Below, one piece after another: positions 35,501 to 41,429 of a DNA stretch of 47,925 bases. The position numbers were made by a program, and so were the translations under genes. A model generated the notes under the pieces. The model ran no database searches and was not told where the DNA came from. It saw nothing but the letters and a program-made list of their open reading frames with translations. Positions within the stretch are counted from its first letter, which is position 1. The number at the start of each line of letters is the position of its first letter. Source of the DNA: Fibrobacter sp. (GTDB lineage Bacteria; Fibrobacterota; Fibrobacteria; Fibrobacterales; Fibrobacteraceae); the NCBI GenBank assembly GCA_024398965.1, contig JAKSIF010000020.1:1-47925 (forward strand), given 5' to 3'.

Positions 35501-36690
35501 TGGATACGGGCCTGGGCGTTATAGCGGGATATACGGGCCATACCCGTATCCACCACGTAGGCAATGCCCGGAATAGTCAAGGAAGTTTCCGCAATGTTTG
35601 TTGCAAGAACCACACGGGTCTTGCTTGTGCTCTTGAAAATACGGCGCTGTTCATCGGGACTCATGCGGCCATAGAGCGGCAAGATGTCGAAGGATGCTGC
35701 GTCCAAATCCGGCTTCAGTTCGTTGGCCAAGTCCTGGATGTCACGTTCCGTGGGCAAAAAACAAAGCAGGTGATCCCGATGGCGGCTTTCCAGATCCAGA
35801 ATAGCATCTCGGGCTTCTTCAATCAGGCCGGAGTCGCCCTTGCCAGAGGCGTCACGGCGATCGTCGTCTTCATCGTCCCAAGGGCCGCGGAAACCATCTC
35901 GCGTCTCGTGCTTGGAACCTCGAGCAGCATCCCTAAAATAGTACTCCACGTCCACAGGGAACGTGCGGCCTTCCGCTTCTAGCACGCAGCTGTTATCATA
36001 AAATTTTTCGAAGAGGGCTGCATCCAAGGTTGCAGACGCCACAATCAACTTAAACTCGGGACGTGCGGCAAGAACGGTCTTGAAAATCCCCAGCAGGATA
36101 TCGATATTCAGGGAACGCTCGTGGGCTTCGTCAATAACGATGGCGGAGTATTGCTTGAAAAGCCTGTCACGACGGAACTCCTGCAAAAGGATACCGTCGG
36201 TCATCACCTTGATGGGAGCGTCGTTCGTACCCTGTTCCCAGAATCGGATCTTGGTGCTGACCAGTTCATCGTCCTTCAGTTCCTCACGAAGTCGGTCAGC
36301 AATAGACATGGCAGCAAGACGGCGAGGTTCCGTAACGCCAATCTTGAATAGCGGCTTGCTAGATCCTGCGCCATTCTGAAGAACCTTCTCCTCGTCATTC
36401 TGAGGAACTTTCCCCTCGTCATTCTGAGACTGCGCAGCAGCCGAAGAATCCAGAGAACGTTTTTCACAGCCTTCTTGAGTCTCGAACCGCGAGCCTCGAA
36501 TCTCAGGCCTCGTGCCTCGCGCCTGAATAAAATACTCCAGCAGGAACTTGGGCAACTGCGTGGACTTACCAGAGCCAGTATCCGCCTTGACGATAACTAC
36601 CTGATGCTTTTCAAGCAGCTCAAAAAACTCCTGCCGTTTTTCTACAACAGGAAGTTCCGGATATTCAATCTTTAACGCGGTAAGATCCAT
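32587..36690 (-). CDS. hrpA: ATP-dependent RNA helicase HrpA (DEAH box) with an N-terminal insertion
   Basis: A 1367-residue DEAH helicase. Motif I is ADTGSGKSTQLPKF (38-51), motif Ia TEPRRLAAMSIADRL (about 120-134), motif II DEAHERS, motif III SATLDAALFE, motif VI QRTGRAGRVKPG; the long C-terminal part matches the DUF3418 and OB-fold regions of HrpA. Between motifs I and Ia about 55 extra residues (57-114; DNA 36352-36525) are encoded by repeat-like sequence, and another low-complexity insert follows near 35860-35930. The start is ATG 36690; the TTG just before it is in frame. HrpA rescues stalled ribosomes and remodels RNA in bacteria that have been studied. The gene may be cotranscribed with the lipoprotein gene 48 bases downstream. 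Confidence 0.95.
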   Translation of the reverse strand: MDLTALKIEYPELPVVEKRQEFFELLEKHQVVIVKADTGSGKSTQLPKFLLEYFIQARGTRPEIRGSRFETQEGCEKRSLDSSAAAQSQNDEGKVPQNDEEKVLQNGAGSSKPLFKIGVTEPRRLAAMSIADRLREELKDDELVSTKIRFWEQGTNDAPIKVMTDGILLQEFRRDRLFKQYSAIVIDEAHERSLNIDILLGIFKTVLAARPEFKLIVASATLDAALFEKFYDNSCVLEAEGRTFPVDVEYYFRDAARGSKHETRDGFRGPWDDEDDDRRDASGKGDSGLIEEARDAILDLESRHRDHLLCFLPTERDIQDLANELKPDLDAASFDILPLYGRMSPDEQRRIFKSTSKTRVVLATNIAETSLTIPGIAYVVDTGMARISRYNAQARIQGLPVEEISKASARQRTGRAGRVKPGVCIRLYSPEDFEKRDDFTEPEIRRSNLANVVLQLRSLGLELETFPFLQAPPHSAFRGAYKALFELGALTADNASGHVTKLGRDMTKLPMDVALSAVLLRARDTGVLQPALIVCAALSIQDPRVVPNEEPERGRVRQLHRKFAGHKSDFLTYVSMWNAFCEEWDGKSWNKLRKFCDKNSFHFLRCREWIDLYEQFGRILEAKFENRVCPLENFHADNLHIALLSGFLGGIARRDIENGCYRLVSGRETHIFPGSDLYGKSVEWLFSAEVRETSRIFLTKGAEIKPEWIMLVAEPFCTRRWFAPVWNKERGFVEAVEEVSFRGLVISRGHRVDYARVNPDDCAQIFWRDAVVMSDIARPFPFMTHNERVVENLHALEARKRQFGLAPSEDALVDYYVRIAPKVNSIRTLKNYLAEKGDQWLKFDEKFWLDQSETGVSYTDNGFSNRMDFVGSSDKLAGGRNGSRNNRDAKPVAENGGSVETFRIMEMDSAGNASGTVARMVSGEMVFDATKSCDGITLKFPFDLLAHTTPALLALSIHQWREWMVESIIREMPKASKKQMETKRVAIDDAFCDKLKLAPHKAPLLCLYEVFGEMKNLECDIPTVTPERENHLRLHLNVEKPGVAEKFPVELSPEWGSYSLFLAVRPVVVTYGIDFPLENVRFGWRLGDSALMEDGESKFWQGFRKRLEYDVSSQELLASLIADRLNMLETGGVYADDFKTALKIWVAKSLIADKLDANRCVRFTGLEFSRGKKIKDFKNLASTTRSEDEEVRLALVRATYEAGLLGAEAFVKSWDVLREFSVSMRQGKDHAGDARTSLVAKLTALYQGENTLFERIKGVASLFDVPMPETAKKSSLDDLNLRILRDFFRPFLKARYMKDHELKNARELLAKIERLSADDPDFPELFLQAKAMLEGFEILRFKRKADDSEDVVEEDSLAKLKGRFGRL
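36352..36525. repeat. Repeat-derived insertion inside hrpA
   Basis: On the plus strand this stretch contains CCTCGTCATTCTGAG twice in near-tandem (about 36391-36429), CATTCTGAAGAACCTTCTCC beside it, and GCCTCGAATCTCAGGCCTCGTGCCTCGCGCC (given here as the block 36491-36523), a cluster of short direct and inverted GCCTCG units. Both are intergenic-repeat-like strings, yet the hrpA reading frame passes through intact. Confidence 0.65.
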
Positions 36691-36693
36691 CAA

Positions 36694-36926
36694 GATTCAA
36701 TGAATAATGAAAAATGAATAATTAACAATGAAATTAATCGCGCCTTCGGCGCATTACTATAGAAGTGCGTAGCACCATTATAGCAATTGCTCATTGTTAA
36801 TTGTTAATTGATAACTCCATTAATATGTCGCTCGGTCATGTCAGCTCGAGCAAGCTCGGCTGCCGCGACTCTCGCTTGTTATTAATTGTTAATTCAAAGA
36901 TTAAAATCAAGGATTTTAATCTTTGA
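36694..36926. repeat. AT-rich dispersed repeats and a perfect 15-bp hairpin
   Basis: The gap before hrpA holds AATTAACAATGAAATTAATC, the hairpin GCGCCTTCGGCGC, several ATTGTTAATTGTTAATT strings and GAGCAAGCTCGGC. It ends with a perfect inverted repeat, TCAAAGATTAAAATC (36894-36908), AAG, GATTTTAATCTTTGA (36912-36926), whose right arm includes the stop codon of the zinc-ribbon gene. The hairpin may end or stabilise the rfbD-zinc-ribbon transcript. No other gene is seen. Confidence 0.7.
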
Positions 36927-37062
36927 TGTGTCCGCACTTGTCGCAAGTGAACTTGTAGCTATTATCGGGATCCACGACCATGACTCCGTCACAATCCGGA
37001 TTTTCACAAGGCAGTTCACCAGGCATCACTTCTCGGTAAGTCTTCTTTTCTTCTTCGTTCAT
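36916..37062 (-). CDS. Zinc-ribbon miniprotein (48 aa)
   Basis: A 48-residue frame that begins MNEEEKKTYREVMPGELPCE and contains two cysteine pairs: CENPDC (residues 19-24) and CDKCGH (40-45). This C-x4-C...C-x2-C arrangement is a rubredoxin-like or zinc-ribbon fold, with an acidic N-terminus. It starts 3 bases after the rfbD stop, and AAGG inside the end of rfbD can serve as ribosome binding site, so it is probably coupled to rfbD. Its stop codon is within the 15-bp inverted repeat. Function unknown. Confidence 0.72.
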   Translation of the reverse strand: MNEEEKKTYREVMPGELPCENPDCDGVMVVDPDNSYKFTCDKCGHIKD

Positions 37063-37065
37063 AAA

Positions 37066-37980
37066 TTAACCTTCGATTTCCTTGAGGTATCGAGCCAAGG
37101 CATCCTGCCAAGTAGGCAACGGCTTAAAACCAGCCTCTACCAGCTTGCTCTTGTCCAGTCGGCTATTGAAAGGACGAGCAGCCTTGCTGAGTCCGTATTC
37201 TGCAGTAGTCACAGGAACCACCTTGGTGGACATTCCTGCCTGGCGGTAGATTTCACAGGTAAAATCGTACCAGCTGATAAATCCGCCTTCATTCGTTGCA
37301 TGATAATAGCCGTACTTCTCGGTTTCATTCATATCGATTAGCAAGCGAGCCAGGTCATAGGTATAGGTCGGAGTGCCGATCTGGTCATTCACCACACGAA
37401 CCGTATCGTGGGTCTTACCCACATTCAGCATGGTTTTGATAAAGTTCTTTCCGTTAAGGCCAAAGACCCAGGCAATACGGACAATAAAGTACTTTTCCAG
37501 CGTATTGGAAACAGCCAGTTCACCTTCCAACTTTGTCTGGCCATAAACATTGAGAGGCTTGTAATCCTTGCAATCGGGCTTCCAGGGTTCTGTACCCTGG
37601 CCGTCAAAGACATAGTCCGTACTGATATAGGTCATCTTGCAGCCAAGATGATGGCATGCATCTGCAATATTCTGAGTACCGCCAGCATTAACTGCGCGAA
37701 CCTTGGCCACATTGGCGTCATCTTCCGCCATATCCACAGCAGTCCAGGCTGCACAATGGATAACGGCATCAGGCTTGATTTCGGCAAGGACCTTGTCCAC
37801 GGCGGCAGAGTCCGTAATATCCAGCTGGACATAAGGCATCTTTGTTACGGCACTGCCATCGGCGACGCCGCTGTATTCCGGAGCCATGTCTGTACCAACG
37901 CCTTCATGCCCACGTTTAGCTAGTTCATTCATTACATCATGACCAAGCTGGCCACCAACGCCCGTAACAAAAAATTTCAT
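37066..37980 (-). CDS. rfbD: dTDP-4-dehydrorhamnose reductase
   Basis: A 304-residue NAD(P)H-dependent short-chain reductase that makes dTDP-L-rhamnose for surface polysaccharides. The nucleotide-binding motif is VTGVGGQLGHDV at the N-terminus, followed by STDYVFDGQ and the catalytic YGQTKLEGE (Y-x-x-x-K). SRLDKSKLVEAGFKPLPTWQDAL at the C-terminus (about 23 residues, DNA near 37080-37160) is typical of RmlD. ATG 37980 is chosen because it gives the standard MKFFVTG start and has GAGGGA upstream; an earlier start (38031) would add 17 unsupported residues. No other rhamnose genes adjoin. Confidence 0.93.
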   Translation of the reverse strand: MKFFVTGVGGQLGHDVMNELAKRGHEGVGTDMAPEYSGVADGSAVTKMPYVQLDITDSAAVDKVLAEIKPDAVIHCAAWTAVDMAEDDANVAKVRAVNAGGTQNIADACHHLGCKMTYISTDYVFDGQGTEPWKPDCKDYKPLNVYGQTKLEGELAVSNTLEKYFIVRIAWVFGLNGKNFIKTMLNVGKTHDTVRVVNDQIGTPTYTYDLARLLIDMNETEKYGYYHATNEGGFISWYDFTCEIYRQAGMSTKVVPVTTAEYGLSKAARPFNSRLDKSKLVEAGFKPLPTWQDALARYLKEIEG

Positions 37981-38111
37981 GTCAAAATCCCTCAGCGGAG
38001 TTGTAATTCCGCATAATCCATACTCTTCCAAAGATAGAAACTATCGTTTTATTCAGTCTCCAAACCTCCCCCGTTTTTTTAGCTAAATTTGACTAAAACA
38101 GGAGCTATTCA

Positions 38112-39272
38112 ATGTCCGAAGCAAAATACACAAAATGGGTTGCCGCCTGGGGCAACGCAACATCCATTACCGACCGCACCGCCGCCGTCTATGCCAAGGA
38201 CATTACACTACGCTACCCCATCCGCATCTGTTTTTCCGGCAGCAAACTGCGCTTCAGGTTTTCCAATCTTACCGGAACGGAACCTGTAGAAATAACAAGC
38301 GCCTTTGTCGCCCGCACTTCCGTAGATTCCAGCACTGAATACTCGCCAGTGCAAATTTCCTTCAACAGTCATCCTACCGCGATTATCGAGCCCGGCAAGG
38401 AAATCGAAAGCGACGAAATTTTATTTGACGTAACTGCAGGCGAAACCCTTGACGTAAGCATGTATTTCGCAGGTTACACACAAATGAATGCGGGCACGCT
38501 CATAACAGGGCCATTGTCCAGCGGCAAATACAGCTATGGCAATTTCGCAGCAAGCAAGGATCTGCCTGCAGATTTAACCCGAAAGACAAACTGGTTCTAC
38601 TTCCTGAATACAATTGATGTTCTGACAGAAGAAAAGAATCACGCACTGGTCTGCTACGGAGATTCCATCACCGCCCAGGATTGGCCTGATTATCTGTCCC
38701 AAAGAGCATGGGAAAATGGATTCCGTAACGTATCCATCATCCGTCGCGCAGTCAGCGGCACACGAATCCTTAGGGAATATAGCTGCATTACCTATGCCGC
38801 TTATGGTTTAAAGGGCGCCACCCGATTCCCCATCGAACTGAACGTCGCCGGCGCAAGTGCGGTCATTATCCAGCATGGCATCAATGACATAATCCATCCG
38901 GTAGGCGTAGAAGTCAACCCGTTCCGCCCCTGGAGCGACATGCCCACTACAGACGACCTTATCCAAGGCGTTCGTCACCTGTATATTCAACACGCCAAAA
39001 GCCTAGGACTAAAAGTCTACAGCGGGACATTGCTCCCGATTTTCGGATGGCGTACATACAACGAAAATCGCGATGTAATCCGCAACGAATTCAACAGCTG
39101 GCTACGTTCCTCCAACGAATTTGACGGTTGCGTCGACTTCGACAAAGCCGTGCGAGACACTCAAGATTCACGTAAATTCGCCCAAGGTTTTGACTCCGGA
39201 GACCACCTGCATCCAAGTGCTGCCGCCTACAAGGCCATGGCCGAAGCAATTCCCACCGAACTTCTTGAGTAA
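38112..39272 (+). CDS. SGNH/GDSL hydrolase with N-terminal beta domain
   Basis: A 386-residue esterase-like protein. The C-terminal half carries the SGNH blocks: GDSITAQDW (catalytic Ser), the Gly block near VSGTRIL, QHGINDI (block III, Asn) and DSGDHLHPS (Asp and His). The N-terminal ~165 residues look like a beta-sandwich (FSGSKLRFRFSNLTGTEPVE) as in many bacterial sugar-ester hydrolases. No signal peptide is evident, so it may act in the cytoplasm or leave by another route. Possible roles are deacetylation of sugars or lipids; the neighbouring xylanase makes xylan-ester cleavage tempting but unproven. CAGGAG precedes ATG 38112. Confidence 0.82.
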   Translation: MSEAKYTKWVAAWGNATSITDRTAAVYAKDITLRYPIRICFSGSKLRFRFSNLTGTEPVEITSAFVARTSVDSSTEYSPVQISFNSHPTAIIEPGKEIESDEILFDVTAGETLDVSMYFAGYTQMNAGTLITGPLSSGKYSYGNFAASKDLPADLTRKTNWFYFLNTIDVLTEEKNHALVCYGDSITAQDWPDYLSQRAWENGFRNVSIIRRAVSGTRILREYSCITYAAYGLKGATRFPIELNVAGASAVIIQHGINDIIHPVGVEVNPFRPWSDMPTTDDLIQGVRHLYIQHAKSLGLKVYSGTLLPIFGWRTYNENRDVIRNEFNSWLRSSNEFDGCVDFDKAVRDTQDSRKFAQGFDSGDHLHPSAAAYKAMAEAIPTELLE

Positions 39273-39353
39273 TCCGTCGCAAGCGATGTGCAAATCAGGT
39301 TCAGCTTGACTTTGCATGTTTGAATCTTCCATTTTGTACACAAAACATAAAAA

Positions 39354-39380
39354 CGCCCCGCTTTCGCGAGGCGTTCTTCA
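39354..39380. terminator. Bidirectional terminator between SGNH hydrolase and xylanase
   Basis: ACGCCCCGC (39354-39362), loop TTTC, GCGAGGCGT (39367-39375) with one mismatch. TTCTTC follows on the plus strand; on the minus strand the stem is followed by TTTTATG. The flanking genes converge. Confidence 0.75.
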
Positions 39381-39428
39381 CTATTCATTTAAGGATGTTT
39401 CTTAGTGAAATTCGTCTTTTGCTAAATC

Positions 39429-41195
39429 CTAGCGAGTCACAGAGACCTTCTGAATACGGTTGCCAGACTTCAGCATGTATACGCCGGACTTCTGGAACTT
39501 GGCCATCAGAGCATCGCTAATGGAAGATCCGCTTGCCACATCTACGCGGCCCATGAACTTACCCTGCATATCGAATACCTGATAGGTCTTGCCAGAAATT
39601 GCCATGTGCATATCAGCAAGGATTGCTTCAGGAACGTCAACATCACCTTCGCTAGAAGAGGATCCCGGTTCAGTACCACCCTGAGAATCAGTTTCGGAAC
39701 CCGGTTCAGCAGTGGTGAAGACCAGCTTGACGTCACTAATCTTGACTGCACCTGTAGCTTGTCCCAAATTGAAGGCAAACTGAGCGGCATCATCAGAATC
39801 TTCTTCCATAGCAAAGATAAAAGCGTATTCCTTTTCCGTGGTGGTGATGTCAAACACCTTAGTGGCGTATGCACCCCAGGGGTCTACGGATTGCTGGAAA
39901 GAAACTTCAATCTCGCGAGCTACGTCAGCGCTAGCCTTAAAGGACAACTTGTACTTCATGCCCTTATCAAGAGCCACATTGTACTGAACAAGCTGCGGCT
40001 GGTAAGTTTCTTTACCAATAGTGGTAACGTCAACCGTAGCCGTGCCGCCAGCAACAGAAGTCTTTGCAGCAGAGCCACCCCAGTTTGTACCCTGACCCAG
40101 GAACCAAGAAGATGCACCGTTGCTTGTAGAAATCACGCTGCTGCTAGAGAAGTCACCATCCTTAAGAAGGTTCACTGTGGTTTCGCCTACCAATTCAAAC
40201 TTGGCGACCACAGACTTTTCCTTGTCCATGGTTACGGAAATGGTTTCGGTAGAACCAGTAGCGCCACCTTCCCAACCCACAAACTTCCAGCCATCGTTGG
40301 CTTTGGCGGTGAGCTGTACAGTTGATTTTGGAGCATAATAGTTAGAGTTTGGGCTCTTTGTCACAGTACCTGCAGCAGCCGGAGATGCAGTTACATTGAG
40401 GGCAAATTCATCGGCACTGCCACCGATTTTCAGCAGGTTCTTCTTAACTTTAGCATAACCCTTTGCAGTACCCGTATTTCCAGTGTAGGATTCAATTTTC
40501 ATGGAAGCAACTTCATACAGCTTACCCATCTTCATACCAGCTTTAGCCCATTCGCTGAAGTGCTTGGAAATAGAAATGGTACCCTTGGTACGATGCTGGC
40601 TCGTATTCGACGGGATGGACCAATACTGCTTAAAGGTGCTGGTACCCGAAAGAGAAGGTTGCTGAATACGGTCGGTAGTATAGAAATCGTAGCTAATACC
40701 ATCGATAACGGCAGAACCCCACTTTTTACCGCCCGAGGTAGGATTGTAGCTTCCGCGATCCTGGACAATGTAGTATTCAATTTCATTGCTGAAACCATTG
40801 GGAATGTCCTGCTGGTCGTAATAGCCCCAGCCATAGACACTAACATACTTCACGTTGTCGGTGGAGCTCCATTCCACATCAAATTCGGAGGTAATATTAC
40901 CCACATTCTGTACGGTAACATTGGAGTTAGACCCCCAACGCTTTCCGGTACGGGCTAACATGTTGATAGTACCCTGCCATTCAACTTCGAAAGCACCACC
41001 ATTTTCGGCGCTTACGTTAAGCTTCATAGTTGCGGAACCGGCACCATTCTGGCTCCAGAGTTCGTAATCATAGCCACCGGCGCTACCCATTTTCTGGGAT
41101 GTGCCATTGGAGCAGGTAACGGTCTGTCCCCAGGAAATGGAAGACGAAATGGCGGCCATGGCAAAGGCTGTTGTTAAAACTTTTTTGATACTCAT
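39429..41195 (-). CDS. Secreted GH11 endo-1,4-beta-xylanase, multidomain
   Basis: A 588-residue secreted xylan hydrolase. Signal peptide 1 to about 24 (FAMAAISSSISWGQT). GH11 catalytic domain about 25-255 with the nucleophile Glu140 in NEIEYYIVQD and the acid/base Glu235 in SMKIESYTGNTGTAKGY, plus YGWGYYD. Residues about 261-335 form an InlB-type repeat domain (GWKFVGWEGG, VVAKFEL). Residues about 339-500 resemble a CBM4/9 carbohydrate-binding module (NLLKDGDFSSS ... VKISDVKLVF). A Ser/Glu linker leads to a C-terminal 55-residue domain ending GVYMLKSGNRIQKVSVTR, like type IX secretion sorting domains. Transcribed alone; not linked here to other xylan genes. Confidence 0.93.
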   Translation of the reverse strand: MSIKKVLTTAFAMAAISSSISWGQTVTCSNGTSQKMGSAGGYDYELWSQNGAGSATMKLNVSAENGGAFEVEWQGTINMLARTGKRWGSNSNVTVQNVGNITSEFDVEWSSTDNVKYVSVYGWGYYDQQDIPNGFSNEIEYYIVQDRGSYNPTSGGKKWGSAVIDGISYDFYTTDRIQQPSLSGTSTFKQYWSIPSNTSQHRTKGTISISKHFSEWAKAGMKMGKLYEVASMKIESYTGNTGTAKGYAKVKKNLLKIGGSADEFALNVTASPAAAGTVTKSPNSNYYAPKSTVQLTAKANDGWKFVGWEGGATGSTETISVTMDKEKSVVAKFELVGETTVNLLKDGDFSSSSVISTSNGASSWFLGQGTNWGGSAAKTSVAGGTATVDVTTIGKETYQPQLVQYNVALDKGMKYKLSFKASADVAREIEVSFQQSVDPWGAYATKVFDITTTEKEYAFIFAMEEDSDDAAQFAFNLGQATGAVKISDVKLVFTTAEPGSETDSQGGTEPGSSSSEGDVDVPEAILADMHMAISGKTYQVFDMQGKFMGRVDVASGSSISDALMAKFQKSGVYMLKSGNRIQKVSVTR

Positions 41196-41377
41196 ATTTT
41201 TCCTCTCAGGGAGTTATTTGTACACTCTTCTAATTTATACTATTCTACATGAGTTGTTAAGCACTACTGGACCAATTCCGTTGTTGGGTTTTACAACATT
41301 CAAAAACTTTAGTTTACACTAAATAAGAACCCCATTCAAAAAAAAAACGCGTTTTTTGCTTAAATATCGCAAATACA

Positions 41378-41412
41378 AAAAGCCCCCGCTTCAAAAAGCA
41401 GGGACTTTTTTG
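41378..41412. terminator. Terminator downstream of gyrA
   Basis: AAAAAGCCCCCGCTT and AAGCAGGGACTTTTTT pair with two mismatches around a short A-rich loop; T runs occur on both strands. It lies 18 bases after the gyrA stop and also insulates the xylanase promoter. A second palindrome, AAAAAACGCGTTTTTT, lies at about 41343-41358. Confidence 0.75.
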
Positions 41413-41429
41413 CAACTTTTATTTAAAAG

